Assembly: GCA_946481695.1 (NCBI GenBank)
Contig: CAMLON010000003.1
Span: forward strand, 49,046 to 113,045
Reading direction: 5' to 3'
Source of the DNA: an uncultured Bartonella sp.
GTDB lineage: Bacteria; Pseudomonadota; Alphaproteobacteria; Rhizobiales; Rhizobiaceae
Length of the DNA stretch: 64,000 nt
Shown here: positions 48,559 to 58,835 of the stretch, one piece after another
How positions within the stretch are numbered: position 1 is the first letter of the stretch
Layout of the letters: every line of letters starts with the position of its first letter
Translations under genes and position numbers: made by a program
Notes under the pieces: generated by a model
Told to the model about the DNA's origin: nothing
Databases searched by the model: none
Seen by the model: only the letters and a program-made list of their open reading frames with translations

Positions 48559-48587
48559 TATCTCTATTGTTTCAGTGACAATATTGA

Positions 48588-49025
48588 TTATTGAGCAGGT
48601 GTAGCTGGTGTTTCAGGTGCAGCTTCTGTTGAAGGTGCAACCGGACTACCACCCGGAACCTGATCGATAATAGCATCAGGCTGAACGATACGACCCGAAC
48701 CGCCCATCATATTGTAGTTCAAGTGAGAAATTGCCCACCATGTACCACCAATAACGATGAATACGCAGAGAGCACCAAACCACATTGTACCGACCATCCA
48801 CTTCGCATCCGGACCTTCGTTGAGGTGGAGGAAGAAAACGATCTGGACGACTATCTGAATGAGAGCCATGCCAATGAGGTAAATAACCTTGGTGCTGACC
48901 GCCCAATTATCAAGCATTCCTTGCATAACAGGAATGAATGAAGCGAGGGTCAATATAACAGCCAGAATGAATCCGACCATGTATTTGCCGGTTGTTACAC
49001 CGCGTGCTTCTTCATGTTCGCTCAT
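48588..49025 (-). CDS. cyoD: Cytochrome bo3 ubiquinol oxidase subunit IV
   Basis: Small membrane subunit that helps assemble the CuB site of the oxidase. Three hydrophobic spans at about residues 14-34, 43-65 and 75-97, with ILAVILTLASFIPVM and FFLHLNEGPDAKW between spans 2 and 3 as the family mark. The 145-residue protein has a C-terminal Pro/Ala/Thr-rich tail of about 35 residues that is longer than in E. coli CyoD (109 aa). The ATG overlaps the cyoC stop by one base. Confidence 0.93.
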   Translation of the reverse strand: MSEHEEARGVTTGKYMVGFILAVILTLASFIPVMQGMLDNWAVSTKVIYLIGMALIQIVVQIVFFLHLNEGPDAKWMVGTMWFGALCVFIVIGGTWWAISHLNYNMMGGSGRIVQPDAIIDQVPGGSPVAPSTEAAPETPATPAQ

Positions 49026-49696
49026 TATAGTGCTCCCAAAAGATAGACGGTGGTGAAGACGCCAACCCAGACGATGTCGAGGAAGTGCCAGAAGATAGAC
49101 AGACAGGTTAAACGTGTCTTGTTATCTTTATCCAAACCGTGACGGCCAAGATGCGCAAACATCAGTGCCATCCAGATCAAACCGGTTGTAACGTGGGCAC
49201 CATGTGTACCGACCAGCACGAAGAATGACGACCAATAAGCCGACAGAACTTCTTTACCGAATACGCGAACTCCGGTTTCAGGATCAATTCCAGCATAAGC
49301 ATTCGGATCAAAGAAGAAAACATTTTCCTTACCGAAGAGAAGCTCATGGAATTCGTTCAATTCCATTCCAATGAATGCAAGACCAAGAATAAAAGTAATA
49401 GCGAGCCAGGTTTTTACCCCGCCGAGATTACCCTTGTGAACCTGTACCATTGCCATGCCGTAGGTGATTGACGAGAACAGCAGCAAAGCGGTTTCGCAAA
49501 GCACGTAATTGAGGTTGATGAAATCCTTACCGGCAGGTCCGCCACCGTAAGCGGAGGCGAACACTGCAAATGTAGCGAAGAAAGTCGAAAACAGTACAAG
49601 ATCAGAGAGGATATAAACCCAGAATCCGAAGACAGTTGTCGAACTTCCGTCGTTATGGCTTTCCGCAGGAGCGGTTGTTACTGCTGTAGCGCTCAT
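49025..49696 (-). CDS. cyoC: Cytochrome bo3 ubiquinol oxidase subunit III
   Basis: Five-span inner-membrane subunit of the heme-copper quinol oxidase, 223 aa. Features include FGFWVYILSDLVLFSTFFAT in span 1, an acidic span 3 (LGLAFIGMELNEFHELLF) and SAYWSSFFVLVGTHGAHVTTGLIW near the end, which matches the conserved HGxHV motif of subunit III. It starts within the cyoB stop (ATGA) and ends on the cyoD start, so all three are tightly coupled. Confidence 0.95.
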   Translation of the reverse strand: MSATAVTTAPAESHNDGSSTTVFGFWVYILSDLVLFSTFFATFAVFASAYGGGPAGKDFINLNYVLCETALLLFSSITYGMAMVQVHKGNLGGVKTWLAITFILGLAFIGMELNEFHELLFGKENVFFFDPNAYAGIDPETGVRVFGKEVLSAYWSSFFVLVGTHGAHVTTGLIWMALMFAHLGRHGLDKDNKTRLTCLSIFWHFLDIVWVGVFTTVYLLGAL

Positions 49697-51711
49697 GCTT
49701 TTACTCCTTGTGCTTTGAGAACAGCGCTGAATTCGTCTTCAGTCTTCTGTACGTCCTCAGCTGAAATGTAGTGACCTGCATGATCGGCATTCAACGAATG
49801 GAGCAGTATAGTTACGATGAAAGCTAAGAAGCAAACCGCAGCTAACCACCAAATGTGCCAAACCATCGCAAACCCGATAACCAGCTCAAGAATTCCACCA
49901 ATAAACCCGGCAATCGTGTTGTTAGGCATATGGATTTTCTCGAAGCCCGAAGTTTTACGATGCTCACCACGTTGTTTCATATCCCAATAGGCATCGTCCG
50001 CTTGAACGACAGGGACAGTAGCAAAGTTATAAGCAGGAGGCGGGCAGGATACAGACCATTCCAAAGTACGTGCATCGCCCCACGGATCGTTCTGTGTGAT
50101 CGGCAATTTGCCTTTATGCTTGATGCCATACCAGATGGCGATCAATACCTGTAGAACAAAGCACAGGATACCGAGAAGGATGATGAATGCACCAATAGCT
50201 GCTGTGATGAACAAAGGCTGCCAGCTTGGTTCGACATAGTGCTGCAAACGACGTGTTGCACCCATCAAGCCAACTGCGTAGATCGGCATGAATGCTACAT
50301 AGAAGCCGATAAACCAGCACCAGAACGAAGCAATACCCAATGCGCGGTTCGGCTTGACACCGAAAGCTTTCGGGAACCAGAACGCCAATGCACCAAGGTA
50401 AGCAAACACAACACCACCAAGAATTGTGTGATGGAAGTGAGCAACCAGGAACAAGGAATTGTGGAACTGCCAGTCTGCAGGAACGATCGAAAGCAGAACA
50501 CCGGTAAGACCGCCACCAACAAAGGTGAACATCATACCCATGCACCACAACATCGGAGGTTCGAAGCGGATGCGCCCTTTATACATTGTGAAGAGCCAGT
50601 TAAAGACCTTAACACCGGTCGGAACAGCGATAATCATAGTTGCCGCACCGAAGAAGGTATTAACGGCCTGACCACCACCCATTGTGAAGAAGTGGTGTCC
50701 CCAAACGATTATCGAAAGGATCAAAATAACCAACAGCGCCCAAACCATTGAGGTATAACCGAAAAGGCGTTTTGACGAGAATGTCGGAACGATTTCGGAA
50801 ATGATACCAAAGGCAGGAACAACAAGAAAATAAACTTCCGGGTGACCGAAAATCCAAACGTAGTTGATCCAGACCATCGGGTTACCACCAGCTGTATTGG
50901 TGAAGAAGTTCATGTCAAAGTAACGATCGCCAATCAACAAAGCATCTGCGACGGCAAGCGGCGGATAGATGATCAGTCCAAGTACGTTGGAGACGAGCAC
51001 GCTCCAGCAGAATACCGGCATCTTCCACATTGTCATTCCGGGCGCTCGACACTTGATGATAGTGGCAACAAAGTTGACACCACTCATCGTCGTCGCGATA
51101 CCTGATAACTCAAGTGACCACAAATAATAGTCGACACCTGTATCCGGGCTATTCAACAATTCCGAGAACGGAGGATACATCAACCAACCACCGCGGCCGA
51201 AGTTACCGATACCGAGCGAAATGTTGATGAGAATTGCGCCAGCAAATGTTGTCCAAAAACCAATGTTGTTCAAGAACGGAAAGGCTACGTCACGAGCACC
51301 AAGTTGTAGCGGTACCACATAGTTCATAATACCGAACATCAGCGGCGTTGCCATAAAGAACAACATAATCGTGCCGTGTGCCGAGAAAATCTGGTCAAAG
51401 TGATCAGGCGGTAAATAACCCGCATTCTCTGTTCCAAGCGCGAACGCTTGGTGTGTACGCATCATGATAGCATCTGCAAAGCCACGAACAAGCATGACAA
51501 TTGCAAGGACGATATACATAATGCCGACGCGCTTGTGATCAACAGATGTGATCCAATTGCGCCACAATATTCCCCACCAGCCGAGCAGCGTAATAGCGGC
51601 AAGAACAACGACTGCCAATACAACCACAACAAGGCAGGTGTATAGGACGATCGGCTCATTCGTTAGCGCGTGAAACGCTCCGGCTACAGGGTCTGTAAGT
51701 CTTCCAAACAT
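49693..51711 (-). CDS. cyoB: Cytochrome bo3 ubiquinol oxidase subunit I
   Basis: Catalytic subunit that oxidises ubiquinol, reduces O2 to water and pumps protons. 672 residues with about 15 spans. The metal ligands are visible: the low-spin heme and CuB histidines in FSAHGTIMLFFMATPL, FGHPEVYFLVVPAFG (His-Tyr cross-link region), WGHHFFTMGGG and VAHFHHTILGG. The K/D proton-channel Asn/Asp pattern is present in span 3. The N-terminal WRNWITSVDHKRVGIMY is typical of quinol oxidases. Second gene of cyoABCD. Confidence 0.96.
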   Translation of the reverse strand: MFGRLTDPVAGAFHALTNEPIVLYTCLVVVVLAVVVLAAITLLGWWGILWRNWITSVDHKRVGIMYIVLAIVMLVRGFADAIMMRTHQAFALGTENAGYLPPDHFDQIFSAHGTIMLFFMATPLMFGIMNYVVPLQLGARDVAFPFLNNIGFWTTFAGAILINISLGIGNFGRGGWLMYPPFSELLNSPDTGVDYYLWSLELSGIATTMSGVNFVATIIKCRAPGMTMWKMPVFCWSVLVSNVLGLIIYPPLAVADALLIGDRYFDMNFFTNTAGGNPMVWINYVWIFGHPEVYFLVVPAFGIISEIVPTFSSKRLFGYTSMVWALLVILILSIIVWGHHFFTMGGGQAVNTFFGAATMIIAVPTGVKVFNWLFTMYKGRIRFEPPMLWCMGMMFTFVGGGLTGVLLSIVPADWQFHNSLFLVAHFHHTILGGVVFAYLGALAFWFPKAFGVKPNRALGIASFWCWFIGFYVAFMPIYAVGLMGATRRLQHYVEPSWQPLFITAAIGAFIILLGILCFVLQVLIAIWYGIKHKGKLPITQNDPWGDARTLEWSVSCPPPAYNFATVPVVQADDAYWDMKQRGEHRKTSGFEKIHMPNNTIAGFIGGILELVIGFAMVWHIWWLAAVCFLAFIVTILLHSLNADHAGHYISAEDVQKTEDEFSAVLKAQGVKA

Positions 51712-51790
51712 TTTTCAACCCATATTAAATGAATTTCGGTTTGGAGGGGACATTGCCTTTAAAAGGCTAAAAGCCCCTTCCTTGATGATT

Positions 51791-52771
51791 TTATTTCTTC
51801 TGAACCACACCGGGATCAAAGACGGAGCAAAGCTCACCCCACAAAGATTTCGCTGCAGCCAATTTCATCTGATCTTCGTTGCAAGTGGTGCCTTCATCAA
51901 CGCAACGGTTTACGATGCGATAATATAGACCTTTTTCAACTTGCGAGAAATAGCGAATCTCTGCGTCTTTCTCTTTGCCTGCGACATCACCCATTTTCGG
52001 GGAATATGAAAGCTGACGGTAACCGGCGCGATCGAGCGTTTCTTTGCTTTCACGAGCTTTGGCAATCCAGTTGTCAAAATCAGCCTGGGCTACAGAGTTC
52101 CACTTGAAGTGCATTTCAGAGAAGCCGTCGCCACTATAATTGGCTGAAGATCCTTTGAATACACCCTTACGATCAGCAATAAGATGCAACTTCGCGTTCA
52201 TTTGCGGCATTGCATACAAAACTGTTCCAAGACGCGGAACCCAGAAAGCGTTAACCGAATTTTCCGAAGTCAACTGCAACAGAACCTGACGGTTTTCCGG
52301 TGCATAGATTTCGTTGATCGAAGCAACGCCATATTGCGGATAGATAAACAACCATTTCCAGTCGAGTGCTACAGCATCAATCTGGAGCGGTTCCTGTGCT
52401 CCAGCAACAGCTTTATCAAGCGGCTTTGATGGCTCGAGCTTGAATGTAAAATAGGACATCAAGCTACCCAAAATGATAATGACAAGAATCGGAATACCCC
52501 ACATCAGGGTTTCCACTTTATTGGAGTGCCCCCAATCCGGCAGATATTCTGCTTGGGTGTTGGTAGCACGGTATCTAATTGCGAACGTAACGATTGCGAT
52601 CATCACAGGAACGACAATACACGCCATTACGATAACGCACGTAATAATCAAAATTAGCTCATGGCGCGCCACATAGCCCGCCGGGTTCAGAACATCGAAT
52701 TCACAACCCGACAAGAGCAAAGCGGATGTTAAAACGCCCAGCAGCCCTGTTAGTTTACCAAAGTTCTTCAT
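51791..52771 (-). CDS. cyoA: Cytochrome bo3 ubiquinol oxidase subunit II (lipoprotein)
   Basis: Membrane lipoprotein subunit with a cupredoxin domain on the periplasmic side that lacks the CuA ligands, as expected for a quinol rather than a cytochrome c oxidase. From the ATG at 52771 the protein is 326 aa; an earlier ATG at 52795 has no ribosome binding site, while AGGAATG-like purines precede this one. The lipobox is LLLSGC at the end of the signal peptide. Two spans follow (about 35-60 and 80-105), then the domain with VALDWKWLFIYPQYGVASIN and the TSENSVNAFWVPRLGTVLYA segment. First gene of the operon. Confidence 0.95.
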   Translation of the reverse strand: MKNFGKLTGLLGVLTSALLLSGCEFDVLNPAGYVARHELILIITCVIVMACIVVPVMIAIVTFAIRYRATNTQAEYLPDWGHSNKVETLMWGIPILVIIILGSLMSYFTFKLEPSKPLDKAVAGAQEPLQIDAVALDWKWLFIYPQYGVASINEIYAPENRQVLLQLTSENSVNAFWVPRLGTVLYAMPQMNAKLHLIADRKGVFKGSSANYSGDGFSEMHFKWNSVAQADFDNWIAKARESKETLDRAGYRQLSYSPKMGDVAGKEKDAEIRYFSQVEKGLYYRIVNRCVDEGTTCNEDQMKLAAAKSLWGELCSVFDPGVVQKK

Positions 52772-53041
52772 TCCTACCTGCCTCTTTATATGCATTGCAT
52801 ATTATTGCACGAGGGTATTTCTATTAATTCGTCACGGAAAAGCAGGGTTTTCTACTTTTCCGACATTCCCCGTCAGGCAGAATAATTGTCCCAAAAAGAC
52901 ATAGAAGCCCGACTTGGACTGACGTTGTCACAAGTACAATTGTGGCATCATCTAGGCACGTCTTACTCTTTGGGTGAAAATTCGCAAGAGTTTTGTCCCC
53001 CCCTGCGTCAATATTGCGCGGTTTTTGAGACAATTTTCGAT

Positions 53042-53485
53042 TCACAAATCGTGTTTTACGATATATTCCACTGCAAATTGGTAACCGGCACTTCCACAGC
53101 CTGCAATAACAGCGTCGGCCCTTTCCGACACAAACGAGTGGTGACGATAGGCCTCTCTTTTGTGGATGTTCGATAAATGAACCTCGACAACCGGCCCCTC
53201 AAACATTTTCAATGCATCAAGAATCGCAATCGAAGTATGGCTATAGGCAGCCGGATTAATGATAATGGCAGCACTTTTCCCTATGGCATCCTGGATGAAA
53301 CTTACCAATTCCCCTTCAAAGTTGCTTTGCAGAAAATCGATATCGAATCCGTGCGCATGGGCGCATTTCCGGGTAAGTGCCTCGATATCTTTCAAAGTTT
53401 CATGCCCGTAGATCTCCGGCTCGCGTTTGCCTAAAAAATTGAGATTTGGTCCGTTCAAAACAGTAATCTTTTTTGCCATATCCAT
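53042..53485 (-). CDS. aroQ: 3-dehydroquinate dehydratase, type II
   Basis: Dodecameric shikimate-pathway enzyme that dehydrates 3-dehydroquinate by an anti elimination. 147 residues: TVLNGPNLNFLGKREPEIYG at the start (with the catalytic Tyr), the catalytic-loop Arg, QSNFEGELVSFIQDA, NPAAYSHTSIAILDAL and the EVHLSNIHKREAYRHHS region containing the catalytic His. GAGG lies five bases before the ATG; a second ATG two codons on is possible. It stands alone between cyoA and recF and is not in an operon with accB/accC as in many Rhizobiales. Confidence 0.95.
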   Translation of the reverse strand: MDMAKKITVLNGPNLNFLGKREPEIYGHETLKDIEALTRKCAHAHGFDIDFLQSNFEGELVSFIQDAIGKSAAIIINPAAYSHTSIAILDALKMFEGPVVEVHLSNIHKREAYRHHSFVSERADAVIAGCGSAGYQFAVEYIVKHDL

Positions 53486-53546
53486 ATTTTCCTCTCCAGC
53501 TCAACAAGCTCACTTCAGATCATAGAACATCGTCGTCCAATGTTCA

Positions 53547-54830
53547 TTAATTGTTCACAACACTTCCGTTTGATAATTCAAAAAATTGGGCCCGATCTTT
53601 CAGATCGGCAAAAAGTTGTTGGTCGGTTCCCGTCATGAAAGTTTGTCCACCAAGCCTTTCAAGACTATCAAACAAAACTTTGCGCCGGCCCGGATCGAGA
53701 TGGGCTGCCATTTCGTCCAACAGAAGAATCGGTGTCATGCCCGATATAGCCGAAGTCAATTGCGCATGGGAAAGGACAAGGCCTGTCAAAAGTGCTTTTT
53801 GTTCGCCGGTTGAACAAAGGCCGGCCGGCATATTTTTCCTGGCGTAATAGACCAGCATATCGCTTCTATGCGGCCCTTCGAGAGTGCGTCCGGCAACACG
53901 ATCCGACTCACGTTTATCATGGAGGCTCTGTCTATACTCCTCTTCGACATCAACTGCAGATTTGCGCGCTAATGCCTTTTCGATTGTTCCTTCTATGTCG
54001 AGGACGGGACTGGGAAAAGCCTCTTCACTGTCAAAATTTTCAATATCGGAAATAAGCCGCACAACGTCCATACGAGCAGCGGCAATAGCAATGGCGAGCT
54101 CCGCCATCTGGACTTCCAATGCATTGAACCACCCTTCGTCACGACTGCCATCAGTCAAAAGACGATTTCGCGCACGCATTGCTTTTTCAAAATCCGACAC
54201 ACGACGGGCATGTGCGGGATCAATTGCCAGAACCATACGATCGAGAAACCGTCTGCGATCGGCTGCCGGCCCTGTAAACAGCCCATCCATAGATGGAACA
54301 AGCCAACTGATGCGGCAATAATCGGTGAGCCGGTCAGACGCTACACTTTCTCCGTTTATCCGTATTCTTCGTCCAGTCGAGGCAATATCACTAGCCGTCC
54401 CGATGCTGGCATCTCCATAAAGAGCAGAGTGTAATTGGGCAAAAACGACAAACCCGCTGTCTTCTGGCTCATTGATTGGTGAATTCAGACCGGCTATTGT
54501 AGTTTCGGAGTCGACGGTTTCTTGTTTGCCGGATTTTTCGAAGGTTTCGAGAGACTCATCTTCCCTTTGATTGACAGCATTTCCGTAGGCAGAACCCAAG
54601 ACGGGATTTGAACGAATAACATTATCATAGGCCGCACGACGCAACCCCCGCCCGGGAGAAAGAAAAGACAACGCTTCAAGCAGATTGGTTTTGCCTGCTC
54701 CGTTATGACCGGTAAAAACAACAAGCCCGTCGGAAAAGTCGGCAGAAAAGCTTCGATAGTTACGATAATTGGTCAGTCTCAGTTGCCGGACAAAAACTTT
54801 TGCAGCCCGCCCGCCAGTTTTTTCCACCAT
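53547..54830 (-). CDS. recF: DNA replication and repair protein RecF
   Basis: ABC-type ATPase that binds gapped DNA and works with RecR and RecO. From the ATG at 54830, seven bases after the dnaN stop, the protein is 427 aa. Walker A is GHNGAGKT at 41-48, the signature is STGEQKALLTGL and Walker B is PILLLDEMAAHLDP. Normal RecF is about 360-385 residues; the excess is mainly an acidic, polar insert at about 75-123 (for example REDESLETFEKSGKQETVD) between strands of the N-terminal lobe. A GTG at 54845 overlapping dnaN is an alternative start. Confidence 0.94.
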   Translation of the reverse strand: MVEKTGGRAAKVFVRQLRLTNYRNYRSFSADFSDGLVVFTGHNGAGKTNLLEALSFLSPGRGLRRAAYDNVIRSNPVLGSAYGNAVNQREDESLETFEKSGKQETVDSETTIAGLNSPINEPEDSGFVVFAQLHSALYGDASIGTASDIASTGRRIRINGESVASDRLTDYCRISWLVPSMDGLFTGPAADRRRFLDRMVLAIDPAHARRVSDFEKAMRARNRLLTDGSRDEGWFNALEVQMAELAIAIAAARMDVVRLISDIENFDSEEAFPSPVLDIEGTIEKALARKSAVDVEEEYRQSLHDKRESDRVAGRTLEGPHRSDMLVYYARKNMPAGLCSTGEQKALLTGLVLSHAQLTSAISGMTPILLLDEMAAHLDPGRRKVLFDSLERLGGQTFMTGTDQQLFADLKDRAQFFELSNGSVVNN

Positions 54831-54837
54831 TCGTTTT

Positions 54838-55956
54838 CTATACACGCATTGGCATCAACACATAAAGTGCGTCTGCATCATCACTATCACGAATAAGAGT
54901 CGGCGCACCCGCATCGGCAAGCATGAAGATCGCATTTTCACCATTAAGTTGAGCCATGATATCAAGAAGATACTTGGAATTAAAACCGATTTCCAACGGC
55001 TCTCCCTCATAATCGGCAACGATTTGATCCTCGGCGCTACCTGAATCCGGATTGTTGACCGTAAGCGTCAATTGACCATTTTCGATTGTCAATTTGACGG
55101 CTCTCCCACGATCACTGGAAATAGTCGAAACACGATCCACTGCGGCGGCAAAACTTTGCCGGTTGATGGTCAATTTCTTGTCATTGGCCAATGGTATAAC
55201 ACGCTGATAATCGGGAAATGTACCGTCGATCAATTTCGAGGTCAGCACGACAGAAGCAATGCTGAAACGTATTTTCGTTTCCGAAACTTCGATTTTGATT
55301 TCACTTTCCGTCTCTTCGCCCAGCAATTTTTGCAACTCGCCGACGGCCTTGCGCGGAATAATAATACCCGGCATACCTTCCGACCCTGAAGGCGCATCGG
55401 TTTCAGCTTCTGCCAAACGATGCCCATCAGTGGCCACAGTGCGTATTTTCAAGCCTTTATTATCAATAACATGAAAATAGATGCCATTGAGGTAATAGCG
55501 CGTTTCTTCTGTCGAAATAGCAAATTGTGTGCAATCAATGAGTCGTTTCAGGGCTGACGCCGACAATGTGAAACTATGACTGAAATCACCGGCATTAAGC
55601 TCGGGAAAATCTTCCTTGGGCAAGCATTGCAAACGGAAATTCGAGCGACCCGAAACAACCTGCATAGCGTTGCCGTCATCGGAAACCGAGAGCATAATCT
55701 CGCCACCTTCGGGAAGTTTTCGAACAATCTCGTAAAGAAGATGGGCAGGAACAGTCGTCGATCCACTCTGTTCGATATTTGCCGTGGTTGTTTCTGTAAC
55801 TTCCAGATCAAGGTCGGTAGCCTGCAATTCGACACCGGCATTGACCGTATTAATCAAGACGTTGGAGAGAATAGGAATCGTATTGCGTCGTTCGACGACG
55901 CGATGGACACGACCGAGAGACTTTAACAGATTGCTACGATCGACTGTGATGCGCAT
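54838..55956 (-). CDS. dnaN: DNA polymerase III sliding clamp (beta subunit)
   Basis: Ring-shaped dimer that tethers the polymerase to DNA. From the ATG at 55956 the protein has 372 residues, the usual alphaproteobacterial length, with AGAGAG eight bases upstream; a GTG three codons earlier is unlikely. It has three similar domains. N-terminal MRITVDRSNLLKSLGRVHRV, VATDGHRLAEAE in domain 2 and the C-terminal YVLMPMRV are characteristic. The clamp loader subunit DnaX is encoded at 11.4 kb. dnaA-dnaN-recF keep the classical order here. Confidence 0.97.
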   Translation of the reverse strand: MRITVDRSNLLKSLGRVHRVVERRNTIPILSNVLINTVNAGVELQATDLDLEVTETTTANIEQSGSTTVPAHLLYEIVRKLPEGGEIMLSVSDDGNAMQVVSGRSNFRLQCLPKEDFPELNAGDFSHSFTLSASALKRLIDCTQFAISTEETRYYLNGIYFHVIDNKGLKIRTVATDGHRLAEAETDAPSGSEGMPGIIIPRKAVGELQKLLGEETESEIKIEVSETKIRFSIASVVLTSKLIDGTFPDYQRVIPLANDKKLTINRQSFAAAVDRVSTISSDRGRAVKLTIENGQLTLTVNNPDSGSAEDQIVADYEGEPLEIGFNSKYLLDIMAQLNGENAIFMLADAGAPTLIRDSDDADALYVLMPMRV

Positions 55957-56154
55957 ATTGGACACTCTCTTAACTTATTCTGCCAACCAGAGAATTTCTT
56001 GTTGTCTAACTTTGTACGGAACGATTCCTTCAAAACAAAGAATCACCTGCCAAGAAAAACAAATAAGAACCAGAATGGCAATATTCTTGCCTAAAATGCA
56101 AGTTTATTGCCCTTATATCACTTTTGTGGCCCGCGAGACTCAGGAAAAACACAA

Positions 56155-57666
56155 TCAGGCTGACTGCTCATCAATCAGACGCTTGAGCAATTCCAGTTCT
56201 TTTGCCAATTGCTGATCGGCACCAACCATATCTTCAATCTTGCGCACGGCGTGAAGAACAGTGGTGTGATCGCGTCCGCCAAAGCGACGCCCGATTTCCG
56301 GCAACGACCGCGGTGTCATCATCTTGGCAAGATACATGGCAACCTGACGTGGTTTGACAATTGTACGAGTGCGCCGATTCGACAACAGATCCTGCTTGGA
56401 AACATTGTAATGGCGTGCAACGACCCGCTGGATTTCCTCAATGCGAATTCGCTTCGGCTCGCCCGAGCGAGTAAGATGATCAAGCAATTCATCAATACGG
56501 TTCAACGACAAATCGGGCTCGAATGACTGACGGAACAGGAGCTGGTTGAATGCACCTTCGAGATCGCGTCCGGAACCGGAAACGATTCTTGCAATATGCG
56601 CCAGAACTTCATCAGGAATGGAAATCGAGGGATCATCATGCTGGGCAGTTTTCAAACGCTTACGCAACATTTCAAGACGCATATCGAAATCGGGAGACTC
56701 GATTTCCAACGAAACCCCGCCTTGTAAACGTGAACGGACACGTACATCAAGCGACTCGAGCTCGGCAGGGGCGCGATCGGCAGCAACAACAACCTGTTTT
56801 GCACTATCAAGCAGCATGTTGAGCAGATGGCAGAATTCATGCTGGATCGACTTGCCCTGCAAAAACTGCATATCGTCAATAATAAGCAAATCAATGTCAC
56901 GCAATTGCTCTTTGAATGATAGTGCATTGTTGTCGCGAATGGCCGTTGCAAAACGCCACATAAAATATTCAGCTGTCAGATAAATCACGCGAACCGGCGT
57001 TGGACGCTGCAAAGCAGCAGCCGCAATAGCCTGTAAAAGATGGGTTTTTCCCAAACCGACAGCGGCATGAATAAACAGCGGATTAAAACGCAAAGCGCTT
57101 TTATGGCTTTCCGCAATGGAACGGGCGGCGGCAAGAGCAACGCGATTGGATGGACCTTCCACAAATGTGTCGAACGTATAACGCGAGTCTAGCGGTGAAC
57201 CGAAAACACTTTGCTGCGCCTCGCCCGAAAAACGTTCGGGCCGGTTATGCATAGAAGAAGCTGTTGAATTTTCTTGCTGGACATGAACATGTGCATCTTC
57301 GTCTTTATGCGTAACGGTGTGTTTTACCACCCGATTCATACCGCGCACGACAATATCGACTCGCAATAGTGTTGGACATTCCTGACGCCAGAGCTCGGTA
57401 AGAATAGTGGCATAATGATTGGTAATCCATGAGCGCAAAAACGCCGTAGGCACCGATAAACGAACTTGACTGCGACTGAATTCGTCAAGCTGCAAACGCC
57501 CGAACCAGCTAGAATATGCCTCGTTACCGACGTGAACTTTGAGCTGCGCCATAACACGTGCAAAAAGTTCATCCCCTTCGTCTTGCGCTACCAGATGATG
57601 AAGACTTTCTTTCATCCCTGTTTCACCTGACACTATCCCGTTCAAATTTGACATTTTACGCAACAT
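56155..57666 (-). CDS. dnaA: Chromosomal replication initiator DnaA
   Basis: AAA+ ATPase that melts the origin. Domain I (about 20-95, [20 protein letters not shown]), a variable linker, the AAA+ domain with Walker [16 protein letters not shown] and Walker [18 protein letters not shown], and domain IV with the DnaA-box binding motif [16 protein letters not shown]. About 503 residues from the ATG at 57666; another ATG at 57654 is equally possible and the ribosome binding site does not decide (AGAGAGA directly abuts the first). A group of DnaA boxes lies upstream. Confidence 0.96.
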   Translation of the reverse strand: MLRKMSNLNGIVSGETGMKESLHHLVAQDEGDELFARVMAQLKVHVGNEAYSSWFGRLQLDEFSRSQVRLSVPTAFLRSWITNHYATILTELWRQECPTLLRVDIVVRGMNRVVKHTVTHKDEDAHVHVQQENSTASSMHNRPERFSGEAQQSVFGSPLDSRYTFDTFVEGPSNRVALAAARSIAESHKSALRFNPLFIHAAVGLGKTHLLQAIAAAALQRPTPVRVIYLTAEYFMWRFATAIRDNNALSFKEQLRDIDLLIIDDMQFLQGKSIQHEFCHLLNMLLDSAKQVVVAADRAPAELESLDVRVRSRLQGGVSLEIESPDFDMRLEMLRKRLKTAQHDDPSISIPDEVLAHIARIVSGSGRDLEGAFNQLLFRQSFEPDLSLNRIDELLDHLTRSGEPKRIRIEEIQRVVARHYNVSKQDLLSNRRTRTIVKPRQVAMYLAKMMTPRSLPEIGRRFGGRDHTTVLHAVRKIEDMVGADQQLAKELELLKRLIDEQSA

Positions 57667-57690
57667 TCTCTCTGACGATAACCGAAGCAA

Positions 57691-58484
57691 GACTGGACGT
57701 AACCATTACCCTCACATCCGCCAACGGTTCTCGCCTTTAACACCAAAATTAAAACAATTCGCACAAAACAGATTTCCGCGTAAACTCAGTTTCGTTAAAC
57801 CGGTACACATCCGTTTTATCCTACAAATTCGTATAAACCCCTACAAAACTGCCATTCTCAAGATCAGTCAACCGGCATGTGTTCCAAACGTATTATCCAC
57901 TACGCGTTCGATATACCGGTAACCCTGTCCCGACGATAGCTCATCAGACATTTCACAGGCCAAGCACAAATGACATTTTGTCTTTCAAGCAATTGCAAGG
58001 TTGCTTTTATTGTGCCCCCTTTTGCCCAGACAAAAATCAAAATGGCTTTACCCTTTCAACTGCACCAACGAACCTATGACCCTACTTGGCCGAAGACTCA
58101 TGAAACATGTGGAAAAGCTATCATTTCCGAAGATGACCATACAAAAACGCTTCCCATAAATGCAAGGGGTGAATGGAAGCCGAAAACGGCTTTAACAGGC
58201 GACTCCTCCAATCCGGAAGCAGGATGGAAAAGCGTAATTACTTTGATTCAATAAGCTTTTTTCAATTATCTACACCGACGTTTGTTCGTGGAAATTTTTT
58301 AAAAAAATTTTTAAAAAAAATACTTGACAAAAACCGAATGTAACAGGCTTTCTTGAAGCTTGTGGATAATAAGTCTAATTATTTGTTTTTAAACGATTTT
58401 TATACCATTTTTTGAAACAGTATTTCATTCTAAAAATATTAATTTTTACGGTTAATTTTTCTCTTCTTGACATAAATCAAAACA
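57691..58484. promoter_or_regulatory. AT-rich region with DnaA-box-like sites between rpsT and dnaA
   Basis: About 800 non-coding bases. One perfect DnaA box (TTATCCACA, minus strand, 58369-58361), one with a single change (TTATCTACA, 58266-58274), and two weaker ones (TTATCCACT near 57890; TTTTCCACA, minus, near 58118). They are followed by a very AT-rich block at 58290-58470. It could be the dnaA autoregulatory region or an origin. A frame at 57970-58254 has no ribosome binding site and I do not call it. Confidence 0.4.
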
Positions 58485-58516
58485 TAAAAAAACCGGTACC
58501 AAAAGATACCGGTTGG
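58485..58516 (-). terminator. Terminator after rpsT
   Basis: On the minus strand AACCGGTA (58514-58507) pairs with TACCGGTT (58498-58491) around an eight-base loop, followed by TTTTTA. It lies 52 bases beyond the rpsT stop. Confidence 0.8.
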
Positions 58517-58568
58517 AATCACTATTTATGAATAAAAACACACACTCGAGCGAGCGGCTTTTTAAATG

Positions 58569-58835
58569 TCAGGCCGAGATAGCTTTCAATTTCTTAGCCA
58601 AACGAGAAACTTTGCGCGACGCTGCATTTTTATGCAGAACACCTTTTGTGACAGCACGCATCAATTCGGGCTCGACAGCTTTGAAAGCAACTTCAGCTGC
58701 AGCTTTATTACCGCCGGCAACAGCATCATCAAACTTGCGTACGAATGTACGAATACGTGTACGACGTGATTTGTTAACTTCTGTGCGCGTTGCAATCTTA
58801 CGCACTGCTTTTCTGGACGAAGGTGTATTCGCCAT
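58569..58835 (-). CDS. rpsT: 30S ribosomal protein S20
   Basis: Primary 16S rRNA-binding protein, 88 aa, very basic and helical. It starts [20 protein letters not shown], followed by [19 protein letters not shown] and a C-terminal [20 protein letters not shown], all conserved in S20. It lies upstream of dnaA on the same strand with its own terminator between them, as in several alphaproteobacteria. Confidence 0.97.
   Translation of the reverse strand: MANTPSSRKAVRKIATRTEVNKSRRTRIRTFVRKFDDAVAGGNKAAAEVAFKAVEPELMRAVTKGVLHKNAASRKVSRLAKKLKAISA

Noticed and set aside
57970..58254. 94-codon plus-strand frame upstream of dnaA
   Set aside because: Its C-terminal half looks protein-like, but there is no ribosome binding site before any start codon and it lies in the region with DnaA boxes.
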